Source of the DNA: a virus
Virus record (IMG/VR): IMGVR_UViG_3300025785_000013
Location: 19,478 to 83,477 of that record
Length of the DNA stretch: 64,000 nucleotides
Strand: one strand, 5' to 3'
Shown: positions 56,005 through 63,644 of the stretch, in pieces
How positions within the stretch are numbered: the stretch's first letter is position 1
How the letters are laid out: each line of letters begins with the position of its first letter
Program-made: the position numbers and the translations under genes
The notes under the pieces: model-generated
The model's input: only the letters and a program-made list of their open reading frames with translations
Told to the model about the DNA's origin: nothing
Database searches by the model: none

Positions 56005-58956
56005 ATGCCGACAAGTGAGTTGCTAGCCAAGGCTGTCCAGTATCTCGCTGCCAACTGCGATGGTGCGGTTCAGCAAGATGCCAAGGGGTTCAATGGCCCC
56101 GACAGTCGGTTCGGTAAGGCACTCGCAGCAATCTCCCCTGAAGCGTGGAGCGAAGGTTCCCAGCGTGAAGCGTGGGAGATGCTTTCCAAGTACCGAGGCC
56201 AACTTGCTAGTGGTGGAATTGACTACGACGCTATTCCTGAGCCGTCAAAGGTCAAGGGCCAGAAGTTTGTCCGTGCCGTTGACGTAAAGGCTGGCAAGAT
56301 TCTCGTCTTCCTGCCGTATGGTGATTCGGCGTATCCCAAGGGTGCGCTCAACGCTATGTGGAACCGTGAACTGCGAGGTTGGCAGGTTTCGGTCAGCAAG
56401 TACGGCTCGGTGCTGGACTGGGCGAAGCAGAACAACGTCCCGGTCACGGAGCGAGCCAAGGCGTTGCTGGAAAGTGCGCCCAAGCCAGAACACCCCGACT
56501 ACATCGGTAAGGCAGTATTCCGCAACGGCGAAATCGTGATGGCGTTTGACTACAACCCATCGCTCGTAGATGCTGTGCGCTCAATTCCGGGTCGTAGGTG
56601 GAATGGCGTAGACAAGACGTGGGTTGTCCCCAAGGAGACGGTCAGCATCGTTCGCAAACTGGCGAGCGACTACAACATTGAACTGTCCAAGGGCGTGTTG
56701 GAACTGCCTGAGGTAGAAATCACCACCGGGCCAAAGATTTCGGTTCAAGGCCGGGACTTCGCTATCTCGTTCACCTACGACGCTCAACTGCTCAGCGCAG
56801 TGCGCCAGATGCCGGGTTCGTCGTGGTCACCAGCATTACGGACTTGGGTTGTCCCCATCGAATCCGTAGACGAAGTGCTGAAATTCTCCAAGGAGTTTAA
56901 CGCTGCAATGTCCCCTGAGGCAGTGCGCCTCGTTGACGAAGCCAGCATCGTACAAGAAATCATTGAAGCCTCGGCTGCCAAAGATGCCCAAATCACCATC
57001 AAGGGATTCGGCAGTGAAACACTGCAACTGTTTCCGTTCCAACGTGCCGGGGTTGCCTATGCACTGCGAGCAATGGGATGGGAACACACCAGCGAAGGCG
57101 TGTGGGAGCGCACGAAGAACACCGGTGAAGGTGGGGTCATCGTTGGTGATGAAATGGGCCTCGGCAAGACCTGTCAGGGCCTTGGAATTTTGCAAGCCAC
57201 CCAATCGTTTCCAGCAGTCATTATCTGCCCGGCAAGCCTGAAATTCAACTGGGAGCGTGAAGCCCACAACTGGTTAGGAGAGGCCGGAACCGTCATCCTT
57301 GAAGGAACCACGAAGCCTAATCTCCGCCTGAGCCTGCCTCGCTCGGTCTTTCTTGATGAGCAAGTAAGGTTCCAACTTTTCAGAAAGATACAAGACATCA
57401 AGTTGACGAGCGACGACCCAACCGTATTGAGTTCGCTTCGTAGGGAAGCGCGGCTCCTTGACGAACGTGCGAACATAACTGCGACCACCAAAACTGGAAA
57501 GCCAGTCCATCAAACCCTTGTCAGTGTTGTAAACGACAATAGTCCAAGCCTTGCCGGATTTGGAAATGCTTCCCTCGCCATCAACGATTCCAGCGATGTA
57601 TCCGAGTTGGGCAATATCGTCCGGCAGGTTCAGGGTGCGACCCTCAAATCGCCTATTTCTCGGCTTGGGGTTGGCGAAGTTGTCCAGTCGCTTTTGGAAA
57701 GCAGCGACATTGTGGACGTATCCGGGGAAGTCCTTGACGATTTCGTTGATGTTGTCGCCTCGTTCTCGTCTGGCGACGGCGTTGGCGAGTTCATCAGTGC
57801 TGTATCTAATGCTCATCCCATCATTATAATCTGCAACTACGACATTCTGACCCACTGGGTAGAGCGTTTCACCTCAGTGAAGGGCATCGTGCTAGACGAG
57901 AGCCACTACGTCAAGAACGGCGCAGCCCAGCGTTCCAAGGCAGCCATCAAGTTGTCCGACAAAGTGGTGGAAAACGGCGTTCGTGTTTGCCTGTCCGGTA
58001 CGCCTATCGTCAACCAGCCGTTGGAACTGATGACCCAACTTCGCATCGTTCACCGACTGGATGACTTTGGTGGTGCATCGTCATTCCGCAACGTCTACGG
58101 CAGAGCCAGTGCGAAAAGCCTCGCATCCCTCAATCGCAAACTGCGCTCAATGTGTTATGTCCGGCGCAGGAAGGCTGACGTGCTGACCGAACTGCCACCA
58201 AAGCGTTGGAGCAGCGTGGTGGTGGAAGGCGACGCAGCCGTGATGAAGGAATACAAAAAGGCAGAAGCCGATATTGTGAAATACCTTTCACAACTTGCAA
58301 TGCAGTTTGCCTTGGAATCCGGGGCAAGTTCAGAGGAAGCCCGCAAAGAGGCGTGGATGAAGGCACTCCGAGCCAGAGCAGCAGAGCAACTGGTCGCAAT
58401 CAGCACCCTGAAGCAACTGGCAGCGAAGGCCAAGATGAAGGTCGCCAAGCAGTGGGTAGAAGACTTTCTCGCCAACGACAAGAAACTCGTGGTGTTCGGA
58501 TGGCATCGCACTGTGGTGGATGACATTGCCGTCAACTTCGCCAATGGGGTCAAGATTCAAGGTGGAATCTCGTCAGAGAAGCGTCAAGAAGCCGTTGACC
58601 TTTTCCAAAACTCCGACGAACAAAAAGTCATCGCTTGCAACATCAAAGCAGCCGGAGTGGGACTGACCCTCACGGCAGCGAGCGACGTGCTGTTCATCGA
58701 ACAGGGGTGGACACCGAGCGATATGGAGCAGGGCGCAGACCGTTGCCACCGTATCGGCCAGAAGGACAGCGTGACCGCTTGGCTAATGCTCACGGCAGAC
58801 ACGATTGACGAAGACATCGCAGCCCTGATTCAGCACAAACGCTCCATCGTGGACAGGGCTATTGACGGCACCGACGAAGATGAAGACGAGGAAGGCTCAA
58901 TCGTTGGTGATTTGCTTGTCAGCCTCGCAGAGCGTGGGTTGCAACAGACTAGTTAA
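56005..58956 (+). CDS. SNF2-family annealing helicase, SMARCAL1-like, with antisense insertion (983 aa)
   Basis: Two HARP-like repeats lie at about residues 165-310 (AFDYNPSLVDAVRSIPGRRW...KTWVVP and SFTYDAQLLSAVRQMPGSSW...RTWVVP). The SNF2 ATPase follows: GDEMGLGKT (about 380), CPASLKFNW, DESHY (about 631), SGTPIVNQPLEL, and the motif V-VI block GVGLTLTAASDVLFIEQGW...RCHRIGQ. HARP plus SNF2 is the annealing/fork-remodelling helicase plan. Residues about 437-603 match nothing expected; they correspond to a homing-endonuclease gene on the opposite strand, yet the frame stays open. Its start is leaderless. Confidence 0.85.
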   Translation: MPTSELLAKAVQYLAANCDGAVQQDAKGFNGPDSRFGKALAAISPEAWSEGSQREAWEMLSKYRGQLASGGIDYDAIPEPSKVKGQKFVRAVDVKAGKILVFLPYGDSAYPKGALNAMWNRELRGWQVSVSKYGSVLDWAKQNNVPVTERAKALLESAPKPEHPDYIGKAVFRNGEIVMAFDYNPSLVDAVRSIPGRRWNGVDKTWVVPKETVSIVRKLASDYNIELSKGVLELPEVEITTGPKISVQGRDFAISFTYDAQLLSAVRQMPGSSWSPALRTWVVPIESVDEVLKFSKEFNAAMSPEAVRLVDEASIVQEIIEASAAKDAQITIKGFGSETLQLFPFQRAGVAYALRAMGWEHTSEGVWERTKNTGEGGVIVGDEMGLGKTCQGLGILQATQSFPAVIICPASLKFNWEREAHNWLGEAGTVILEGTTKPNLRLSLPRSVFLDEQVRFQLFRKIQDIKLTSDDPTVLSSLRREARLLDERANITATTKTGKPVHQTLVSVVNDNSPSLAGFGNASLAINDSSDVSELGNIVRQVQGATLKSPISRLGVGEVVQSLLESSDIVDVSGEVLDDFVDVVASFSSGDGVGEFISAVSNAHPIIIICNYDILTHWVERFTSVKGIVLDESHYVKNGAAQRSKAAIKLSDKVVENGVRVCLSGTPIVNQPLELMTQLRIVHRLDDFGGASSFRNVYGRASAKSLASLNRKLRSMCYVRRRKADVLTELPPKRWSSVVVEGDAAVMKEYKKAEADIVKYLSQLAMQFALESGASSEEARKEAWMKALRARAAEQLVAISTLKQLAAKAKMKVAKQWVEDFLANDKKLVVFGWHRTVVDDIAVNFANGVKIQGGISSEKRQEAVDLFQNSDEQKVIACNIKAAGVGLTLTAASDVLFIEQGWTPSDMEQGADRCHRIGQKDSVTAWLMLTADTIDEDIAALIQHKRSIVDRAIDGTDEDEDEEGSIVGDLLVSLAERGLQQTS
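57274..57816 (-). CDS. LAGLIDADG homing endonuclease, antisense within the helicase gene (180 aa)
   Basis: LGYIAGIVDGEGSISKSGKA is a LAGLIDADG motif with the catalytic acidic residue (AGIVDGEG). WTIVVYNTDKGLMDWLSSFG, QYGWVVARQLDVLYLSEKLE and PYLLIKKDRARQAQAE continue the family pattern; the N-terminal 70 residues are a likely DNA-binding helix region (STDELANAVARRERGDNINE). TATAAT on the minus strand (57828-57823) lies six bases before the ATG at 57816. The stop is the complement of a helicase Leu codon TTA. Codons of the two genes are in register on opposite strands. Confidence 0.84.
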   Translation of the reverse strand: MSIRYSTDELANAVARRERGDNINEIVKDFPGYVHNVAAFQKRLDNFANPKPRNRRFEGRTLNLPDDIAQLGYIAGIVDGEGSISKSGKAWTIVVYNTDKGLMDWLSSFGGRSYVRTFVKEPRFPTKRTQYGWVVARQLDVLYLSEKLEPYLLIKKDRARQAQAEIRLRGSFKDDGSGLS

Positions 58957-59207
58957 ATCATTTCTGCTTCAGCAGACAGGTTCTTTGCCTTGGCCGAAGC
59001 GTCGTGGGCCTGCTTGTACAGAACCTTGGCGTTAGCCTCATCACCACTGGCGTAGGCGTGTGCAGCACGTTGCCAGAGTTGGCCAGCCTGAATGTGAGCC
59101 TGAGCAGCCTTTTGGAATCGCTCGCTTGCGAGGTCGCGACCACTCCAGCGGTCGGCCTTGGCGACCCAACGAATCAGGGTATCGCTAGTGAAATCAGACG
59201 CATCCAT
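58953..59207 (-). CDS. Small helical protein with partial tag-like start (84 aa)
   Basis: MDASDFTSDTLIRWVAK resembles the opening of the tagged proteins (DFT-x-x-x-L(L/I)...), but the KGD...GNQ part is missing. The rest is Ala/His-rich helix repeats (FQKAAQAHIQAGQLWQRAAH, AYASGDEANAKVLYKQAHDA) like those in the second half of the 530-aa protein. TACTCT lies seven bases before the ATG. The stop overlaps the helicase stop on the other strand. Confidence 0.68.
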   Translation of the reverse strand: MDASDFTSDTLIRWVAKADRWSGRDLASERFQKAAQAHIQAGQLWQRAAHAYASGDEANAKVLYKQAHDASAKAKNLSAEAEMI

Positions 59208-59239
59208 AGATACCAGAGTATCGCAGGGTGCTGGAATTC

Positions 59240-59926
59240 CTACTTGTTCTCGTCGCTACCAAGAACGGCCTGAGCAGCGCGCCACAGGGCTTCTTCGTAC
59301 TTCAACTGGTCGGGCTTCATCTTTGCCTTGGCAGCGTCACGAATTGCCTTTTCATCAGCACTCTTGGTCACGTTCTTCAACTCCATTATGTGGTAGTCGG
59401 GGGTGCCAAACTTTTCGTAGTCCCAGTCGCTGGGAGCGTACTCCTTGTTGAACGGCATCACCTCGGTATCTCTAAACCCCAGTTTACCATAGACTTGGGG
59501 GAGATGCTCACCGAAACACTCAACGTAGTTCACCCCGTGGTTCTTAATGGCATCGTGCAGCATTGCAGCACCACTGCCACTCACGCCCTTGGAGAACAAA
59601 GCCGTGGCTTCGATTCGACCATCACCGTGGTCGTGGATGAGGCAGCCGGTTCGACCATCCGGGGACAGAAGCGGGGTCATCTTCTCGGCCTTAATTTGGG
59701 CGAGGGTGTAGTGATTCACGAACGCAGAGTAGGGATTTCCCTTGAACGCACTGCTGAAAGCCGACAGGAATTCCTTGGGGCTAGTCACTTTGGCGTTTGG
59801 AAACCCACCTTCACCAGTCCGGTATTGGTTCCCACGAAACGGGTGGCCGTCGAAATCGCCCTTGGAAACCGGGTAGGCAGAAAGAGATTTCAGCAGTGAT
59901 GCAGTTGTGAATTCGTCGCCACGCAT
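59240..59926 (-). CDS. Tagged GNAT-type acetyltransferase-like protein (228 aa)
   Basis: The tag, residues 1-45: MRGDEFTTASLLKSLSAYPV, SKGDFDGHPFRGNQYRTGEG. Residues about 95-200 suit a GNAT core: DGRTGCLIHDHGDGRIEATA strands, GVSGSGAAMLHDAIKN (AcCoA pyrophosphate loop region), and PQVYGKLGFRDTEVMPFN, the common 'Y-x-K-x-GF' motif of acetyltransferases. TAATCT lies seven bases before the ATG. Substrate unknown. One of three tagged GNAT-like proteins within 3.2 kb. Confidence 0.74.
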   Translation of the reverse strand: MRGDEFTTASLLKSLSAYPVSKGDFDGHPFRGNQYRTGEGGFPNAKVTSPKEFLSAFSSAFKGNPYSAFVNHYTLAQIKAEKMTPLLSPDGRTGCLIHDHGDGRIEATALFSKGVSGSGAAMLHDAIKNHGVNYVECFGEHLPQVYGKLGFRDTEVMPFNKEYAPSDWDYEKFGTPDYHIMELKNVTKSADEKAIRDAAKAKMKPDQLKYEEALWRAAQAVLGSDENK

Positions 59927-59958
59927 ACTGCCAAGATTACTTTAGTTTTGTAAATGCC

Positions 59959-60105
59959 TTACTTCGGTTCAGCAGTAAGGGAGCCGACATCATCCAAGTC
60001 GCAGGCAACGGCCTTGTTCTTGTGCCGGAAATGGTTTGGAGTGGTGGAACCGGGGACAATGCGCTCAATGCTTGCCCCGCAATTTCGACAACGCAGTTCA
60101 GTCAT
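59959..60105 (-). CDS. Zinc-binding miniprotein (48 aa)
   Basis: MTELRCRNCGASIERIVPGS, then HFRHKNKAVACDLDDVG: C-x-x-C...H-x-x-H...C gives a probable zinc site. TAGAGT (60117-60112, minus strand) is six bases before the ATG. Not recognised beyond that. Confidence 0.6.
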   Translation of the reverse strand: MTELRCRNCGASIERIVPGSTTPNHFRHKNKAVACDLDDVGSLTAEPK

Positions 60106-60143
60106 TTCTTCACTCTACCTCAGTCAGTGAAATGTGTCTAGGG

Positions 60144-61736
60144 TCAATCGTCTTGTGGCTCAGCAGCGATGTTCTGGGCTGCCTCGGTTGCTTCGTCTGC
60201 CTTTTGGGAAGCATCAGCAGCAGCAGTAGAGGCGTAGCGACAGTTCCCCATCGAATGGTGAGTGGATGGGGTTGCACCTTCCACCTTCGTGTTGGCAAAC
60301 GCAGCAGCATCGTTGATTCGACCAGCCGTGTAGTGCGCTTGCATTGCATCTCGGTGTGCAACGGAAGCCTGCATCCACGCACGAGTGGCAGCGTTGTCAA
60401 CATTGCCGTTTTCACCACGCAGTTTGTACGCCAACGATTGGAGTTGGTCGGCCATATCTTGATGTCTAATTCCGTATCCAAGGTGGAATCCACCCATCGC
60501 CCGGAAATCTACAGGTGGGGTGTCGAACTTCGCCAGCATCTCTTTAGCGTGAGGGCCGTAGTAGTCGGTTTCCACCATCTTCGTCACAGGCATTGCCTTT
60601 TGGTTGATGGTTGCTTGGAGCGCAGCATTGGAAGCCCGTGCAGCCATTCCAGCAAAAGCGTGAGCCTTATCCCCGGTCAGAGCATTGGAAGCAATAGAGC
60701 CACCCTCAACGGGTCGGATAGCGTCAATCTCGTCAGCAGCCTCGGTGTGGGCAGTTGCAGCGTCACGATGCTTCTGAGCAGCATCACCAGTCAGTTGTGA
60801 TGCCAGAGCCGAGTGTTCAGCAGCCAATTTCCGGTGGGCAGCAGCCGAGCCGGACAGGTCGCCATCGGTGGAAACCCGAAGTGAGTTTGCCTTTTCTGAC
60901 AGCAGCGAAGACTTGTTGCTCGCCGGGTTGTTGCCAACTTTGGAAACGGGGTAGTTGCTCAGGGGTCGCAGTAATGCCTCAACAGTGAAATCCTCAGCCT
61001 TGATAATGGTTGGCTTGGGATTTGGAAGGGCTGCGATTTTGGCTGCGCTTTCTGCTGAAAATCCCTCTAACCCACGGTCATTAAGCCTTTTAATGCCTAA
61101 CATTTCGTGATAGGGATGGCTGTCGGCTGTCGTTTGGTAGGTCATCGTCAACCCCTTATCGGCTGCCATCTGAATCGCCTGCTCCATTAGTGCCGTTGCA
61201 GCACCGGGCATCTTCCCGGTTGAGCCGAGGTAGCCAATGCTGGCTGATGGAAGTATCGGGCCGCTACCGTCGCCCAAGCGTATGTCGGGAGAGTGAATGG
61301 CAACATTTACAGCAGCCACTATTTCGTTGTTTTTGTTGCGAGCAACAAACAAGTGCGATGAAACGATTTGGTTGGGGTTGATTTCACTATTTGCAGCCCT
61401 GAAGTTGGCGTGGGCATACATTGCTGCTTCCCCTAGAAAGCGGATGCCTTGCTGATGGCGAGCGTCCATTGCCTTGTATTCTGGCGTTTCTCGCATTTCT
61501 AGGAATGTGTGGTAAAGGTCACTTATCTTGTTTTCGTTGTCTACGCGCTCAATTTTTCCACCAGCGTCGTAGAACTCTTTGAGGTTCCTTTGGAACGCAG
61601 CGATGTTGGCAGGCATCTCTCCACCCTGACCACCAGTCCACTGATTCCCGTGGAAAACGTGGCCCTGAACGTCGCCTTTCACCACTGGGTAGCGAGCAAG
61701 CCCTTGAAGTAAGGCGTTTGTAGTGAAATCAAGCAC
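60144..61736 (-). CDS. Tagged two-part protein: GNAT-like plus helical repeats (530 aa)
   Basis: GTG start overlapping the upstream gene's end. Tag: MLDFTTNALLQGLARYPVVK, GDVQGHVFHGNQWTGGQGG. GNAT-like core at about residues 125-215 (EIVAAVNVAIHSPDIRLGDG, GYLGSTGKMPGAATALMEQA, YHEMLGIKRLNDRG). A degenerate second tag start follows at about 245-265 (KAEDFTVEALLRPLSNYPVS), then helical Ala/His repeats (AAAHRKLAAEHSALASQLTG, RDAATAHTEAADEI) to the end, ending Ala/Gln-rich. The arrangement looks like a fusion of two tagged genes whose second tag has decayed. Confidence 0.74.
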   Translation of the reverse strand: MLDFTTNALLQGLARYPVVKGDVQGHVFHGNQWTGGQGGEMPANIAAFQRNLKEFYDAGGKIERVDNENKISDLYHTFLEMRETPEYKAMDARHQQGIRFLGEAAMYAHANFRAANSEINPNQIVSSHLFVARNKNNEIVAAVNVAIHSPDIRLGDGSGPILPSASIGYLGSTGKMPGAATALMEQAIQMAADKGLTMTYQTTADSHPYHEMLGIKRLNDRGLEGFSAESAAKIAALPNPKPTIIKAEDFTVEALLRPLSNYPVSKVGNNPASNKSSLLSEKANSLRVSTDGDLSGSAAAHRKLAAEHSALASQLTGDAAQKHRDAATAHTEAADEIDAIRPVEGGSIASNALTGDKAHAFAGMAARASNAALQATINQKAMPVTKMVETDYYGPHAKEMLAKFDTPPVDFRAMGGFHLGYGIRHQDMADQLQSLAYKLRGENGNVDNAATRAWMQASVAHRDAMQAHYTAGRINDAAAFANTKVEGATPSTHHSMGNCRYASTAAADASQKADEATEAAQNIAAEPQDD

Positions 61737-62355
61737 GGGCAGCCTCGCCTAGAAGTTTGACAACATTCTTCACCTCGTCAGGACTCCACGAGTAAGTCAG
61801 TTCGTTGTCGGCAACGTGCGCCCCAAGCGCACCCCAGAAGTCAGCGCCTTCGCCAGTAGCATCAAGTTCAACGCTGTTCCCTTTCTCGGCGGCAACTTGA
61901 AATGCCGTGTGCGCTAAAGCGGTTGCAGCCCCACGGGTTTCACCTGTTGTGCCAATGAAATGGAAATAAGAAATCTTTTGTGCGTCAGTGGCGCTAAGTG
62001 CGCCTACTGGCTTCCCATCACCATCTCTGGCGATGTAAACGTGGTCGCCCCCCACCTGAAGTGCTTCAAGCATCATTCCAGCACCGTCGTGATAATCGTG
62101 AGCAACCGAAAAGGCTTTGATTTCTTGCGTTGCTTGCGCTATTTCGCTAGGTGTGGCATCAGTGATTGACCCGCCATTTGTGTAAAAATGGTTGAGCGAT
62201 GCGCCAAAGCGTGCAACATTTTCTTGGTCAAGCACGCCACCGTAACCCTCAACCCATTGATTGCCGTGAAATGGGTGTCCTTCGTGGTCGCCCTTCACCA
62301 CTGGGTAGCGAGACGCACACTTCAAAAGTTCGGAAGTGAGGAACGGGTTCGCCAT
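61729..62355 (-). CDS. Tagged GNAT-type protein (208 aa)
   Basis: Start at ATG 62355 (MANPFLTSELLKCASRYPVV), seven bases after TAGGAT; the longer in-frame start at 62364 would overlap that -10. Tag KGDHEGHPFHGNQWVEGYGG. The domain at about residues 105-190 (HVYIARDGDGKPVGALSATD, FHFIGTTGETRGAATALAHT, ELDATGEGADFWGALGAH) follows the GNAT order: strands, then GxxxGAATAL pyrophosphate loop. Its stop overlaps the GTG of the 530-aa gene. Confidence 0.74.
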   Translation of the reverse strand: MANPFLTSELLKCASRYPVVKGDHEGHPFHGNQWVEGYGGVLDQENVARFGASLNHFYTNGGSITDATPSEIAQATQEIKAFSVAHDYHDGAGMMLEALQVGGDHVYIARDGDGKPVGALSATDAQKISYFHFIGTTGETRGAATALAHTAFQVAAEKGNSVELDATGEGADFWGALGAHVADNELTYSWSPDEVKNVVKLLGEAARA

Positions 62356-62402
62356 AAATCCCATCCTATCCTTGGCTTAGTGAAATCTTGTAGGCTTACG
62401 CT

Positions 62403-63608
62403 ATGACCATCAACGTCAGTTCCGAAAATGTGGCTATTGACAGCATCAGCGTTCATCCGGCCAATCCTCGCCTCGGAGATGTGGCAGCCATCGCAGAATC
62501 ACTGGAGGTCAACGGCCAGTATTCACCAATCGTGGTTTGGAATGACACCATCATCGCCGGAACGCACACTTGGAAAGCAGCCAAGTCGTTAGGGTGGAAA
62601 ACCATCGCCATTACACGCTTCGACGGCAGCGAAGATGACGCACTTCGCATCCTCATCACCGACAATCGCACCAGCGACATCGCTTCTTACGACAATAGTT
62701 TGTTGCTAGATATGCTGAAATCACTGCCTGACCTTGAAGGAACGGGCTTTGAGTTGGCAGATTTGGATGAACTTGACGGCCTGCACAACTCCGAAGGTGG
62801 GGGTGTTTCACCAACGCTCCTAGACGAAGACCCGACAGACAACCTGAACCCACCAGTCAAAATCCAACTTGGTGATTTCTACGGGCAACTTGACCCCACG
62901 CTCCACGACCTTTGGCTCGCCAGCGTGAAAGATGAGGTGGGCGACAAGAAAGCATCCATCAACCGGGAACTTAAAAACCGACTTGACCTGCCAGAGGTTC
63001 CAAAAGTCCGAGTGGTGAAAGAGAAGAATTCTGCCGTCGAAGATGAGCAGAAGGTCACGATGGTGGAAACCGAACTCGTGCCACTGTCCGAACTCCGTCG
63101 CTTCCCCGGCAACCCACGAGAAGGGGACATCGGGGCCATCAGCGAAAGTTTGCGCGTCCTCGGCCAGTACCGGCCCATCGTGGTGAACCGGCGCACCAAC
63201 CAAATCCTGAAGGGCAACCACACGGCAGCCGCAGCATCAGCACTCGGTTGGAAGGAAATCGCCGTGGTGTGGGTGGACGTAAATGAAGTTGCAGCAACCA
63301 AAATCGTCGTGGCTGACAACAGAATATCCGACAAGGCAACCTACGACAACGACCTGCTAGTGAAATCGCTGGCGAAGTTGGACAGTTTGGAAGGTTCCGG
63401 CTTCGACCAAGAAGATGTTGCCGAACTTCGTGCAGGCAAGGATTCCACCAACCCAAAGGAATCCAAATCGAAGTTCAAGATTGGCGACTACGGATTTTCT
63501 GTCCCGGAGAGCATTTACCAATCGTGGGCATCAGACACCCTCGTGCCAGACGAAGCCCTGCACCGTCTCGGACTGCCGTTAACAGCACTGCTACGAGAGG
63601 CAAATTAA
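62403..63608 (+). CDS. Tandem ParB-like domain protein (401 aa)
   Basis: Two ParB/Srx-type domains. The first is at about 8-95 (ISVHPANPRLGDVAAIAESL, QYSPIVVWNDTIIAGTHTWK, ALRILITDNRTSDI). The second is at about 218-305 (LRRFPGNPREGDIGAISESL, QYRPIVVNRRTNQILKGNHT, ATKIVVADNRISDK). Each has the N-PR...I-x-x-S-x-x-x-x-G-Q-x-x-P-(I/V)-x-V and G-x-H-x-x-x-A-A motifs. Phage proteins of this class often accompany DNA methylases. TAGGCT (62391-62396) is six bases before ATG 62403. The 47 bp to the divergent tagged gene hold both promoters. Confidence 0.85.
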   Translation: MTINVSSENVAIDSISVHPANPRLGDVAAIAESLEVNGQYSPIVVWNDTIIAGTHTWKAAKSLGWKTIAITRFDGSEDDALRILITDNRTSDIASYDNSLLLDMLKSLPDLEGTGFELADLDELDGLHNSEGGGVSPTLLDEDPTDNLNPPVKIQLGDFYGQLDPTLHDLWLASVKDEVGDKKASINRELKNRLDLPEVPKVRVVKEKNSAVEDEQKVTMVETELVPLSELRRFPGNPREGDIGAISESLRVLGQYRPIVVNRRTNQILKGNHTAAAASALGWKEIAVVWVDVNEVAATKIVVADNRISDKATYDNDLLVKSLAKLDSLEGSGFDQEDVAELRAGKDSTNPKESKSKFKIGDYGFSVPESIYQSWASDTLVPDEALHRLGLPLTALLREAN

Positions 63609-63644
63609 GCAACCCGTAGTAGCATCTCCGCAGGAGGTTCCCCT

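Noticed and set aside
57316-57810. Intein inside the helicase
   Set aside because: The plus-strand segment lacks a Cys/Ser start and a His-Asn end, and has no Hint motifs; the coding signal is a LAGLIDADG gene on the other strand.
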